Notes under the pieces: model-generated
The model's input: the letters and a program-made list of their open reading frames with translations, nothing else
The model's database searches: none
What the model was told of the DNA's origin: nothing
Program-made: the position numbers and the translations under genes
Shown: positions 7,207-16,003 of the stretch, in pieces
How positions within the stretch are numbered: position 1 is the stretch's first letter
How the letters are laid out: each line of letters opens with the position of its first letter
DNA from: Bradyrhizobium sp. cir1
GTDB lineage: Bacteria > Pseudomonadota > Alphaproteobacteria > Rhizobiales > Xanthobacteraceae
Direction: 5' to 3'
Assembly: GCF_014198245.1 (NCBI RefSeq)
Contig: NZ_JACIHE010000005.1
Coordinates: forward strand, 310,001 to 374,000
DNA length: 64,000 nucleotides

Positions 7207-8594
7207 GAACGCTTCTCCTCGCGCTTGGTGGCAGCAGTGTCCTTGATCAGATAGCCCGTCACCGAGCGCTTCTTCTCGAGCCATTTCTGCGCGACGGCGC
7301 GCACCTGCTCGGCGGTGACCGCGCGAATGCGGTCGGGCCAGCTCCTGATGTCCTCGATCGACAGGCCCGTGGTCAGCGCGCCGCCATACCAGCGCGCCAG
7401 CACGGCCTGATTGTCCTGGGCGTAGATCGCCTCGGCAATGAGCTGAGTTTTCACGCGCTCCAGATCCTCGGCGCGGATCGGGTTCTGCGCGATGTCGGCG
7501 ATGACGCCGTCGATCACCTGCTCGACCTCGGCGAAGCTGACGCCGGGTTTCGGCGCGGCCGAGATCGCGAACTGGGTCGGGTCGAGCGAGATGCTCGAAT
7601 AGCTGGCGCTGGCGGAGACCGCGAGCGGCTTGTCGACGACGAGCGCGCGGTAGAGATAGGAGTTGCTGCCGCTGCCCATCAGCTGCGCCAGCACGTCGAG
7701 GGCGGCGCTCTCGCCGGCCGCGGCCGTCGTTGCGGAGGGCGCAAGATAATAGCGGCGCAGGCTCGGCTGCTCCACGCGCGGGTCGGCCAGCGTGACGGTG
7801 CGCGGGGCGGCCGGCTCGGGCTCCTGCGGGCGGACGCGGCGCGCCGGGATGGCGGGTTGGGCCGGGATGGAGCCGAAATTGCGCTCGACCAGCGGGCGAA
7901 TGTCGGAGGCCTCGACGTCGCCGGCGATCACCAGGATCGCGTTGTTCGGCGCGTAGAAGCGGCGGTAGAAGGCCAGCGCATCCTCGCGATCGAGCTTCTC
8001 GATCTCCTGGTGCCAGCCGATCACCGGCCGGCCATAGGGATGGTTGAGATAGAGCGCGGCCATGATCTGCTCGTTGAGCCGCGCCTCGGGATTGTTGGCG
8101 ACGCGCATGTTGTACTCTTCGAGCACCACGTCGCGTTCGGGCAGCACGTTCTCGTCCTTGAGGATCAGGCCGGTCATGCGATCGGCCTCGAACTCCATCA
8201 TGGTCGGCAGCTGCTCCTTCGGCACCCGCTGGTAGTAGTTGGTGTAGTCGACCGATGTCGAGGCGTTCTCGTTGCCGCCGACGCGAAGCACGGTCTGGGA
8301 GAATTCGCCGACCGGATGCTTCGAGGTGCCTTTGAACATCAGGTGCTCGAGGAAATGCGCGAGCCCGGATTTGCCGGGTGTCTCGTCGGCCGAGCCGACC
8401 TTGTACCAGATCATCTCGGTGACCACGGGCGTGCGGTGGTCCGGGATCACCACGACCTGCATGCCGTTGCTGAGCGTGAAGCTGGCGGGTGGTGCCGATG
8501 TCACCGTGGTCTGGGCAACGGCGGCGCCGGCCGACAGGACACTGGTCGAAAGCAGCGCGGCAAGGAGGCAGGCAGCCGATCGGTTAGCGGACAT
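7203..8594 (-). CDS. M16-family zinc metallopeptidase (active subunit)
   Basis: A 463-residue periplasmic M16 peptidase. The signal peptide is residues 1-28 (CLLAALLSTSVLSAGAAVAQ). The inverted zinc motif HFLEH is at 80-84, and the third ligand Glu is in VVLEEYNMR about 75 residues later. A C-terminal M16 domain without a metal site follows. AAGGA lies 5 bases before the ATG at 8594, and a second ATG is at 8597. It forms a coupled pair with the inactive partner, and by family analogy the two form a heterodimer that degrades peptides in the periplasm. Both lie at the end of the ileS-lspA run. Confidence 0.88.
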   Translation of the reverse strand: MSANRSAACLLAALLSTSVLSAGAAVAQTTVTSAPPASFTLSNGMQVVVIPDHRTPVVTEMIWYKVGSADETPGKSGLAHFLEHLMFKGTSKHPVGEFSQTVLRVGGNENASTSVDYTNYYQRVPKEQLPTMMEFEADRMTGLILKDENVLPERDVVLEEYNMRVANNPEARLNEQIMAALYLNHPYGRPVIGWHQEIEKLDREDALAFYRRFYAPNNAILVIAGDVEASDIRPLVERNFGSIPAQPAIPARRVRPQEPEPAAPRTVTLADPRVEQPSLRRYYLAPSATTAAAGESAALDVLAQLMGSGSNSYLYRALVVDKPLAVSASASYSSISLDPTQFAISAAPKPGVSFAEVEQVIDGVIADIAQNPIRAEDLERVKTQLIAEAIYAQDNQAVLARWYGGALTTGLSIEDIRSWPDRIRAVTAEQVRAVAQKWLEKKRSVTGYLIKDTAATKREEKRS

Positions 8595-8801
8595 CATGAT
8601 CCTTATGACAGGCCGAGCCCGGATGTCCGGCTCGGAGGCACGGCATCGTATACCGTGCGGCTGAGGCTTCGCGTCACGAAGCAGAGAACTCAACGCGTAG
8701 GCAAGTTACTGATAGGCAATTTATAGACCGCGTCCGGCGTGCAGCAGCAGCAGCCGGCGCCAGGTTGGCGTCTATCGGGGTGTCATGACGGACGAGGAAC
8801 G

Positions 8802-9530
8802 CTATTGTTCCTTGTCCTTGCCCGACATGATGTCGAAATAGGTCCGCCGCGACTTGTCCGGACCGGCGCCATAGGCGTAGTTCGGCGACGGCGTCTGGTA
8901 GCCCGGCGGCGGCTCGACCAGCGACTGGCGCGGTGGCTCCGACGTGAACTGCTTTTCTTCGGAGCCGTTGCCACCCTTCATCATGTTCCACAGACCGCCG
9001 GAGAAACCGAGCTGGGCGGGGCTGAGCGAGGGATTGCCGTTGGTGCCCGGCTGGATCGGGTCATTGCTCGTGCGCTCCGGGGCGGCAACCTGGCCGGCCT
9101 TCATCTCGGCTGGCGTCAGCGGCCGGGCGGCCTGCCAGCTCTCCGTCGCCTTGACGGCCTTTTTCCGCTGGGCGATCGCTTCCTTGCGGCGCTTCTCGTC
9201 GGGGTCCTTAGGCCAGTTCGGCGCGTTCTTGGCTTCGGTTCCGGCGGGCGGCGGCAGGTCGAGCTTGGGCGGCACCACCAGCGGGGAGCGCTCGCGGTAC
9301 TCGATACCCTTCTTCTCCATGCTCTTGGCGCCGATGCCGGACATCAGATTGTCGATGAGCTTCTCTTCGAAGGTCATGTCATCGTCATCGTCGCCGTCGT
9401 CACCGGCGCGGGCCGCGCCTGCCGACGTCACGAGACCGATGCCGAGCGCGACGGCGGATAATTTCAATGCCTGCCAGAACCCCCACCGGGGATCTCGAAC
9501 CATCGAACCGCTGGTCTTCGAGCTGCGCAT
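8802..9530 (-). CDS. Conserved exported protein of unknown function
   Basis: A 242-residue protein with a hydrophobic signal segment (LKLSAVALGIGLVTSAGAARAG), then an acidic run (DDGDDDDD), a short helical part (EEKLIDNLMSGIGAKS) and a long Pro/Lys/Ala-rich low-complexity tail with little predicted fold (PPGYQTPSPNYAYGAGPDK). I do not recognise a family. The start ATG at 9530 is preferred over an upstream in-frame TTG-type extension. It lies between lspA and the M16 peptidase pair on the same strand, so it may belong to that envelope-related transcription unit. Confidence 0.75.
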   Translation of the reverse strand: MRSSKTSGSMVRDPRWGFWQALKLSAVALGIGLVTSAGAARAGDDGDDDDDMTFEEKLIDNLMSGIGAKSMEKKGIEYRERSPLVVPPKLDLPPPAGTEAKNAPNWPKDPDEKRRKEAIAQRKKAVKATESWQAARPLTPAEMKAGQVAAPERTSNDPIQPGTNGNPSLSPAQLGFSGGLWNMMKGGNGSEEKQFTSEPPRQSLVEPPPGYQTPSPNYAYGAGPDKSRRTYFDIMSGKDKEQ

Positions 9531-9626
9531 CGCTGTACCTGTTCCAAATTGTGGCAGTTTGCCGCTCGCGCGCGGCCTAAACCCTCGCAAAAGCAAGGTT
9601 CCACCTGCCGGTCGTATCGGCCGGGA

Positions 9627-10121
9627 TCAGGGCGCTTTTGCGGCGGGTACCCCCAGGAAGGAATCATACAATAGCCCCGCCACCCCAGCAACGATGGCCA
9701 CGTCCGCGAGGTTAAATACGTACCAATTATAGGTATTTCCGCCGATATCGATGTGAAACAGGGCGAAATCGACCACCGCGCCATAGGCCAGGCGGTCGAT
9801 GCCGTTGCCGATGGCGCCACCGATGATCAGGCCGAGCGCGATCGTGGCCAGCAGGGTGTGCGAACGGGCCATCCAGATCGCCAGCGCAATCACCGCAATG
9901 GCCTTCACCGCCATCAGCGCGATCTGCGCCGCCTGGCCGTCGTTCTGGAGCCAGCCGAAGCTGATGCCGATGTTCCAGGCCAGCACCAGGTCGAAGAACG
10001 GCGTCACTCTCACCACGCCGCGATGGGCGAGGTCGAACACGTTCAACAGCCAGAGCTTTGAGGCCTGGTCGAGAATGACCGTGCCGATGGCCGAGAGGAT
10101 GCCGGCGCGGAGCGGGGTCAT
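9627..10121 (-). CDS. lspA: Lipoprotein signal peptidase LspA
   Basis: A 164-residue inner-membrane aspartyl protease that removes the signal peptide of diacylglyceryl-modified prolipoproteins. Four hydrophobic segments are visible, and the two catalytic Asp lie in the family motifs NGIDRLAYGAVVDF and FNLADVAI. The N-terminal DQASK motif is also present. It starts 10 bases after ileS ends, the classic ileS-lspA order. Lgt, which acts one step earlier, is encoded at 44237-45082. Confidence 0.95.
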   Translation of the reverse strand: MTPLRAGILSAIGTVILDQASKLWLLNVFDLAHRGVVRVTPFFDLVLAWNIGISFGWLQNDGQAAQIALMAVKAIAVIALAIWMARSHTLLATIALGLIIGGAIGNGIDRLAYGAVVDFALFHIDIGGNTYNWYVFNLADVAIVAGVAGLLYDSFLGVPAAKAP

Positions 10122-10131
10122 GGTCGTCCGA

Positions 10132-13100
10132 TCAGACGCTCACCCCCAGCGCCTTCCATTCGCGCAGCGCCTTCGCATCGCGCGGGGTGACGTCGGGATA
10201 TTCGGGGTCTTCGCCGACGGTCGGCGAGATCTTCCAGGAGCGGGCGCATTTGGTGCCGACCGCCTTCTCCACCACGACGGCAACGCCGGGCACGGCATCG
10301 AGACGGAACGCCGAAGCCGGCGCCTCGCCCTCACGCACCTCGTAGTTCGAGGTGATGCAGATTTCGGCGAGGTCGGTGTCGAACAGCGTCATCATCATGT
10401 TCCGGTCGGCGACATAGATCACCGGCGAAGCCTCGAGCGAGGAGCCGATGTTCTTGGCGGCGCGTTCGAGCTCGAGCGCGCCGGTGACGACGCGGCGGAC
10501 GTTGCGGATCGTCTCCCATTTCGCGGCGAGCTTGTCGTCGAGGAATGCGTCCATTGTATCGGGGAAAACCGTGAGATGGACTGACGGTTCGGCCTTCGGC
10601 CTGTACATCCGCCAGGCCTCCTCGGCGGTGAAGCTCAGAATCGGAGCGAGCCACTTCAGGACGGACTCGCACAACAGATCGATCGTCGTCAGCGCCGCCC
10701 TGCGCGCCGGCGAGGACGGCGGATCACAATACAGCGTGTCCTTGCGGATGTCGAAGTAGAAGGCCGACAGCTCGCTGTTCAGGAAAGCGGAGAGCGTGGC
10801 GACGACGGTCTTGTAGTCGAACACCGCGTAAGCCGAGCGAATGACGGCGGCACGCTTTGCAAGCTCGTGGAGCATCAGCCGTTCGAGTTCGGGCATCTCG
10901 GCATGGGCGACCTTCTCGCTCGCCTTGAAGTGATGCAGCGTTCCGAGCATCCAGCGGACCGTGTTGCGCAGCTTGCGATAGGTCTCGATGGTGTTCTTCA
11001 GGATCTCCGGGCCGATGCGCTGGTCGTCGGCGTAGTCGGTGGCGCAGACCCAGAGGCGCAGGATATCCGCGCCTGAATCCTTGATCACCTTCTGCGGCTC
11101 GACGGTGTTGCCGATCGACTTCGACATCTTGCGGCCGTTCTCGTCGAGCGTGAAACCGTGGGTGAGCACGATGTCGTAGGGCGCACGGCCGCGCGTGCCG
11201 GCGCTTTCCAGCAGCGAGGAATGAAACCAGCCGCGATGCTGGTCGCTGCCTTCGAGATACATCACGGTGTCGCTGCCGCCGTCGACCTTGCGGACGATGT
11301 TGCCGAGCTGCGGAAAGTTCTGGCGATCCTCGAGCACGAAGGCGTGCGTCGAGCCGGAATCGAACCAGACGTCGCAGATGTCGTCGACCTTCTTCCAGTC
11401 CTCGTTCGCGCGCGATCCGAGGAACCGCTCGCGGGCACCGTCCATATACCAGGCGTCCGCGCCTTCCTCCATGAAGGCTTCGGTGATGCGCTGGTTGACG
11501 ATCTCGTCCTGCAGGATCTCGGCCGAGCCGTCTGCCTTCTCGCGCACGAACACGGCGATCGGCACGCCCCAGGCGCGCTGGCGCGAGATCACCCAGTCCG
11601 GACGGTTGGCGATCATGCCGTTGATGCGGTTCTCGCCCGACGGCGGCACCCATTGCGTGACCGAGATCGCATGCAGCGCGCGGGCGCGCAGCGTGTCGCC
11701 CTTCTTCGCATGGCCGTCCTCGCTGATGTCCTTGTCCATCGCGATGAACCATTGCGGCGTGTTGCGGAAGATCACCGGCTTCTTGGAGCGCCAGGAATGC
11801 GGGTATTGATGCTTGAGCCGGCCGCGGGCGAGCAGCTTGCCGCCTTCGACCAGGGCTTTGATCACGGCCTCGTTGGCATCGCCCTTCTCGCCCTTGTCGT
11901 TGAGCACGCGCTTGCCGGTGAAGCCGGGGGCCTGTGCGGTGTAGGCGCCGTTCTCGTCGACGGTGTAGGGGATCGCGGTAGGGATGCCGCGCGCATCGAG
12001 CTCGCGGGTGTTCGCCGTCCAGACGTCGAAGTCCTCGCGGCCGTGGCTCGGCGCGGTGTGCACGAAGCCGGTACCGGTATCGTCGGTGACATGCTCGCCG
12101 GCGAGCAGCGGAACGATGAACTCGTAACCGCCACCAAGGCCACGCAAGGGATGGGCGCATTCGACGGCGTCCAGCGTGTCGCCGGGAATGTCGCGCACCT
12201 TCTCGTAAGCCGTAACGCGCGCCTGCTTGAACACGTCTGCGGCCAGCGCATCGGCGAGGATCAGGAGATCGCCGTTCCTAGCCCAATTATCAGCGGGCGC
12301 ATCCGTCACCTTGTAGAGGCCGTAGGCGATCTTCGGCGAGAACGAGATGGCGCGGTTGCCCGGCAGCGTCCACGGCGTGGTGGTCCAGATCACGACGCTG
12401 GCGGAAGCCAGCACGCCATGGGCCGGAGAGGTCACCGGGAATTTCACCCAGACCATGTCGCTTGTGTAGTCCTCGTACTCGACCTCGGCTTCCGCAAGCG
12501 CTGTCTTCTCGACCACGCTCCACATCACCGGCTTGGAGCCGCGATACAGCGTGCCGTTGGCGGCGAATTTCATCAGCTCGCGCGCGATCTGCGCTTCGGC
12601 GGGATAGCTCATCGTCTGGTACGGATGATCCCAGTCGCCGATGATGCCGAGCCGCTTGAATTCCTCGCGCTGCACGTTGATCCAATGGGTCGCATAGGCG
12701 CGGCACTCCTTTCGGAATGCCACCATCGCGGTGGAGTCGCGGAAATCGGGCTTCTGCTTGCCCTTCTTGCGGTAGTTCTCCTCCTCGATCTTCCATTCGA
12801 TCGGCAGGCCGTGGCAGTCCCAGCCCGGCACATAGTTGGAGTCGAAACCGAGCATCTGCTGGCTCTTGGTCACGACGTCCTTGAGGATCTTGTTCAGCGC
12901 GTGCCCGATATGGATGTTGCCGTTGGCGTAGGGCGGTCCGTCGTGCAGCACGAATTTGGCGCGGCCCTCGGCTTCCTTGCGCAGCTTGTCGTAGAGGCCG
13001 ATGTCGTTCCAGTATTTCAGGATCTCCGGCTCGCGCTGCGGCAGGCCGGCGCGCATCGGGAATTCGGTCTGCGGCAGGAACAGGGTTTTGGAATAGTCGT

Positions 13101-13140
13101 TGACTTCAGACTTTTGGGACTTTTGCGGCTTTTCGGACAT
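10132..13140 (-). CDS. ileS: Isoleucyl-tRNA synthetase
   Basis: A 1002-residue class Ia aminoacyl-tRNA synthetase that charges tRNA-Ile, with editing of Val-tRNA. HIGH is seen as [11 protein letters not shown] (about residue 75-85) and KMSKS as [10 protein letters not shown] (about 665-675). The editing domain ([15 protein letters not shown]) lies between them, followed by the anticodon-binding alpha-helical domain. The family's C-terminal four-Cys zinc finger is not seen, as is usual for this shorter alphaproteobacterial type. It precedes lspA and follows ribF on the same strand. Confidence 0.97.
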   Translation of the reverse strand: MSEKPQKSQKSEVNDYSKTLFLPQTEFPMRAGLPQREPEILKYWNDIGLYDKLRKEAEGRAKFVLHDGPPYANGNIHIGHALNKILKDVVTKSQQMLGFDSNYVPGWDCHGLPIEWKIEEENYRKKGKQKPDFRDSTAMVAFRKECRAYATHWINVQREEFKRLGIIGDWDHPYQTMSYPAEAQIARELMKFAANGTLYRGSKPVMWSVVEKTALAEAEVEYEDYTSDMVWVKFPVTSPAHGVLASASVVIWTTTPWTLPGNRAISFSPKIAYGLYKVTDAPADNWARNGDLLILADALAADVFKQARVTAYEKVRDIPGDTLDAVECAHPLRGLGGGYEFIVPLLAGEHVTDDTGTGFVHTAPSHGREDFDVWTANTRELDARGIPTAIPYTVDENGAYTAQAPGFTGKRVLNDKGEKGDANEAVIKALVEGGKLLARGRLKHQYPHSWRSKKPVIFRNTPQWFIAMDKDISEDGHAKKGDTLRARALHAISVTQWVPPSGENRINGMIANRPDWVISRQRAWGVPIAVFVREKADGSAEILQDEIVNQRITEAFMEEGADAWYMDGARERFLGSRANEDWKKVDDICDVWFDSGSTHAFVLEDRQNFPQLGNIVRKVDGGSDTVMYLEGSDQHRGWFHSSLLESAGTRGRAPYDIVLTHGFTLDENGRKMSKSIGNTVEPQKVIKDSGADILRLWVCATDYADDQRIGPEILKNTIETYRKLRNTVRWMLGTLHHFKASEKVAHAEMPELERLMLHELAKRAAVIRSAYAVFDYKTVVATLSAFLNSELSAFYFDIRKDTLYCDPPSSPARRAALTTIDLLCESVLKWLAPILSFTAEEAWRMYRPKAEPSVHLTVFPDTMDAFLDDKLAAKWETIRNVRRVVTGALELERAAKNIGSSLEASPVIYVADRNMMMTLFDTDLAEICITSNYEVREGEAPASAFRLDAVPGVAVVVEKAVGTKCARSWKISPTVGEDPEYPDVTPRDAKALREWKALGVSV

Positions 13141-13356
13141 GAGGCTGACTGGCTCGGAAGGGCGCGGGAAAATGGATGGCGATGCGGAATCGCGGGGTGG
13201 AACGACAAAATCCCGGTCTTGCGCCGAGCCTTCAGGCTCAGGCGGAAGCCGGGCCGCTAATCCCTATGATGCGCCGCGCAAACATGGGCTCTCCATAGCA
13301 GCCGGACGGGGGAAGCGCAAAGGTCCGCCAAGGTCCGCCAAGGGCGGTTTTCGGCC

Positions 13357-14328
13357 TCAATCGATCGCGCCGAGCCTCGGAAATGCATCCGGGGCGGCGG
13401 CCAGCATGGCGCGGGCGCGGGCGGAATCGTCGTCCATCTGGCGGATCAGGGCCTCCAGGCTGTCGAATTTCAGCTCCTCGCGGATGAAGCCGATGAAGGC
13501 GCAGTCCAGCGCCTGCCCGTAGAGGTCGCCCTTGAAGTCGAACAGGAAGATCTCCAGGAGGGGAGCGCCATTATCAAAGGTCGGGCGGCGGCCGAAGCTG
13601 GCCACCCCGTCCAGGCGCTCAGGCCCGCGGCCGACCCGCACCGCGTAGATGCCGTGCTTCAGGCCGCAATTGGCGTCCAAACGGATGTTGGCAGTGGGGT
13701 AACCGAGGTCGCGGCCGCGCTTCTCGCCGTGGATCACCTCGCCGGTGATGAACCAGGGCGCGCCCAGCATGGTGGTGGCCTCATCGAGGAGGCCCTCGGC
13801 GAGCGCGGTGCGGATGGCGCTGGAGGAGACCGGCCGCTCGTCGATGTCGACATGCGGCTGCACGTCGACCTCGATGCCGAGGCGGGGCGCTTCGTTGACC
13901 AGCAGGCTCGGCGAGCCGACCCGTCCCTTGCCGAAATGGAAGTCGTAGCCGACCGCGATGCCGCTGACGCCGAGACGTCCGATCAGCTCGTGGTGAATGA
14001 AATCTTGCGCGCTGGTGCCGGCCCTTGCCTTGTCGAAGGTCATGACCACGGCGCCGGCGAGCCCGGTGCCGGCCAGAAGCCGCAGCTTGGCCCGCTCGTC
14101 CGTCAGGCGGAATTGCGGGGTGTTGGGGCTGAAAAACCGCCGCGGATGCGGCTCAAAGGTCAATGCCAGCGCAGGGCGGCCATGCGTCCGGCCCATTTCC
14201 AGGGCGGCCGCGATGACGGCCCGGTGGCCGAGATGAACCCCGTCGAAATTGCCCATGGCGACCACCGCGCCCTTGGAAATCAAGGAATCCGGCGTGGTGT
14301 CGCGAATAACGGTAAATTGCGGGGCCAT
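13357..14328 (-). CDS. ribF: Bifunctional riboflavin kinase / FAD synthetase
   Basis: A 323-residue enzyme that phosphorylates riboflavin to FMN and adenylates FMN to FAD. The N-terminal nucleotidyltransferase has GNFDGVHLGHRAVI (about residue 27-40), and the C-terminal flavokinase domain has GEKRGRDLGYPTANI. The length is typical. It stands 217 bases upstream of ileS on the same strand. Together with the FMN-riboswitch-controlled ribH2 at 39.7 kb it covers late steps of flavin synthesis in this window. Confidence 0.95.
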   Translation of the reverse strand: MAPQFTVIRDTTPDSLISKGAVVAMGNFDGVHLGHRAVIAAALEMGRTHGRPALALTFEPHPRRFFSPNTPQFRLTDERAKLRLLAGTGLAGAVVMTFDKARAGTSAQDFIHHELIGRLGVSGIAVGYDFHFGKGRVGSPSLLVNEAPRLGIEVDVQPHVDIDERPVSSSAIRTALAEGLLDEATTMLGAPWFITGEVIHGEKRGRDLGYPTANIRLDANCGLKHGIYAVRVGRGPERLDGVASFGRRPTFDNGAPLLEIFLFDFKGDLYGQALDCAFIGFIREELKFDSLEALIRQMDDDSARARAMLAAAPDAFPRLGAID

Positions 14329-14560
14329 CAGGGGAATTTCTCGAACCGGCGGGACCGGCCCGGACCGTGGCTTGACCGGCGCGATGAAGTCAAGCGGGGG
14401 AGGGGGCCCGCATTGAACAGGATTTCAATTCTTCGGGGGTGCCCCCAGTTAACGCGCTGTTTAACGCCTTGGTGCTAGTCCTTGGAACGTGGAACTGGAC
14501 GGGCCTCCGGCCTGGCAGGTCCGATCGTAATATTCCTGGGTATGCGTTGGGGGAGTCGAG

Positions 14561-14956
14561 ATGGCGGTTGATTTGTCGATGCCGGTTCTGGTGGTGGATG
14601 ACTACAGCACCATGATCCGTATCATCAGGAATCTGCTGAAGCAGCTTGGCTTTGAGAACATCGATGATGCCAGCGACGGTTCGGCGGCGCTGAACAAGAT
14701 GCGCGGCAAGAAGTACGGGCTCGTGATCTCCGACTGGAACATGGAGCCGATGACGGGCTACGACCTGTTGCGCGAAGTGCGCGCGGATCCGAATCTCGCC
14801 ACCACGCCCTTCATCATGATCACGGCGGAATCGAAGACCGAGAACGTGATCGCGGCGAAGAAGGCCGGCGTGAACAATTACATCGTCAAGCCGTTCAACG
14901 CGGCGACGCTGAAGACCAAGATCGAGGCGGTCTTCCCGGACATGGCGAGCGCGTAA
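14561..14956 (+). CDS. CheY-like single-domain response regulator
   Basis: A 131-residue receiver domain with no output domain. Acidic pocket DD (VVVDDYST, about 13-14), phospho-acceptor Asp in LVISDWNMEPM (about 58), Thr in IMITAESK (about 88) and Lys in NYIVKPF (about 110) are all present, so it should be phosphorylated normally. It closely resembles chemotaxis CheY; no chemotaxis genes are in the window, so it may instead be an orphan regulator. GGGGGAG lies about 7 bases before the ATG. It is flanked by a hairpin on the 3' side. Confidence 0.88.
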   Translation: MAVDLSMPVLVVDDYSTMIRIIRNLLKQLGFENIDDASDGSAALNKMRGKKYGLVISDWNMEPMTGYDLLREVRADPNLATTPFIMITAESKTENVIAAKKAGVNNYIVKPFNAATLKTKIEAVFPDMASA

Positions 14957-14984
14957 GCGCGCCAGAGCTATCGGCTGAATTCGC

Positions 14985-15010
14985 AAAGGCCCGGGTGCGT
15001 CCCGGGCCTT
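14985..15010 (+). terminator. GC-rich hairpin after the CheY-like gene
   Basis: Stem AAGGCCCGGG / CCCGGGCCTT with a 5-base loop, about 30 bases past the stop. There is no T-run after it, so it is a weak or rho-assisted terminator. Confidence 0.6.
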
Positions 15011-15023
15011 CTGCGTTGGGAGT

Positions 15024-15122
15024 GTCATTCCGGGGCGGTGCGCAGCACCGAACTATGGTGCGCGATTGCGCACTGAGAATCTCGAGATTCCGGGTTCGCG
15101 CTTACGCGCGCCCCGGAATGAC
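15024..15122. repeat. Palindromic repeat, GTCATTCCGGGG family, copy 1
   Basis: Outer arms GTCATTCCGGGG and CCCCGGAATGAC, with inner GAATCTCGAGATTCCGGGTT. The same family recurs at 27396, 36868, 40334 and 48265. Here it lies between two converging genes. Confidence 0.85.
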
Positions 15123-15133
15123 GATGTCGGGCA

Positions 15134-15988
15134 TCACCACTTCAATTCGCGCATCAAGGCCTTCGGCGGGTGGCCGAACAATTCCATCGCCGAGGCCGGG
15201 TCGAGCTGGTCGAGGCCTTCGAACTCCTCGGCATGGATGCCGCGGGTGACGAACAGGCAGTCGATGCCGAATTCGCGCGCGCCGGTCAGGTCGGTGCGGA
15301 CGGAATCGCCGATCGCCAGCACCTTCTTGCGGTCGATCATGTGGCCCTGGCGTTCGCCGGCAAGCCGCATGGCGCGCTCGTAGATCGGGCGGTGCGGCTT
15401 GCCGTAGAAGATCACCTCGCCGCCGAGTTCGCGGTAGAGCTCCGCGATCGCGCCGGCGCAATAGATCAGCCGGTCGCCGCGCTCCACCACGATGTCGGGG
15501 TTGGCGCAGACCAGCGTCAGCTTGCGCTCGCGTGCCTTCAGCATCATGCCGCGATAGTCTTCGGCGGTCTCGGTCTCGTCGTCATAGAGGCCGGTGCAGA
15601 CGATGTAGTCGGCTTCTTCCAGCGGAGCGGTTTTCGCATCGAGGCCGCGGTAGATCGAATTGTCGCGGTCGGGGCCGAGCCAGAACATCTTGCGACCGGG
15701 ATGCTCGGCGACATAGAGCCGGGTCAGGTCGCCCGACGACACGATCGCGTCATAGGTCTCGTCGGCGACACCGAGCTTGCGCAATTGCCGCTGCACCGAG
15801 TCGGCCGGGCGCGGCGCGTTGGTGATCAGGATCACCGTACCGCCACGGCTGCGATAGGTGTGCAGCGCCTCGCAGGCCTCGGGAAAGGATTCCAGGCCGT
15901 TATGCACGACACCCCAGATGTCGCTGAGCACGACCTCGACCCCGCCCACGAGCTCGCGCAGGCTTTCGGCGAAATGCAGTGTGGTCAT
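15134..15988 (-). CDS. HAD-superfamily phosphatase, subfamily IIA (NagD-like)
   Basis: A 284-residue haloacid-dehalogenase-fold hydrolase of the NagD/TIGR01459 type. Motif I is VVLSDIWGVVHNG (nucleophile Asp about residue 22), motif II is LITNAPR, the motif III Lys is in FYGKPHRPIYE, and motif IV is AIGDSVRTDLTGA. The second Asp of the usual DxD is replaced by Trp (DIW), which is typical of this subgroup. It probably dephosphorylates a small phosphometabolite, substrate unknown. It is 15 bases downstream of the EAL-domain gene on the same strand. Confidence 0.85.
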   Translation of the reverse strand: MTTLHFAESLRELVGGVEVVLSDIWGVVHNGLESFPEACEALHTYRSRGGTVILITNAPRPADSVQRQLRKLGVADETYDAIVSSGDLTRLYVAEHPGRKMFWLGPDRDNSIYRGLDAKTAPLEEADYIVCTGLYDDETETAEDYRGMMLKARERKLTLVCANPDIVVERGDRLIYCAGAIAELYRELGGEVIFYGKPHRPIYERAMRLAGERQGHMIDRKKVLAIGDSVRTDLTGAREFGIDCLFVTRGIHAEEFEGLDQLDPASAMELFGHPPKALMRELKW

Positions 15989-16003
15989 GATGCGTGCGGC
16001 CGA

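Noticed and set aside
7170..8726. Open frame of 518 codons on the plus strand
   Set aside because: It is antisense to the M16 peptidase pair; composition (Arg/Ala/Gly/His-rich) is typical of shadow frames.
12462..12644. Short plus-strand frames within ileS
   Set aside because: Shadow frames without ribosome sites or motifs.
11158..13260. A 700-codon open frame on the plus strand opposite ileS
   Set aside because: It is antisense to a complete, motif-bearing synthetase and has no family motif. High third-position GC creates long shadow frames on the opposite strand.
14449..14465. CtrA-like box upstream of the CheY-like gene
   Set aside because: The half-sites TTAA and TTAAC are 8 bases apart, not 7, so it does not fit the consensus.
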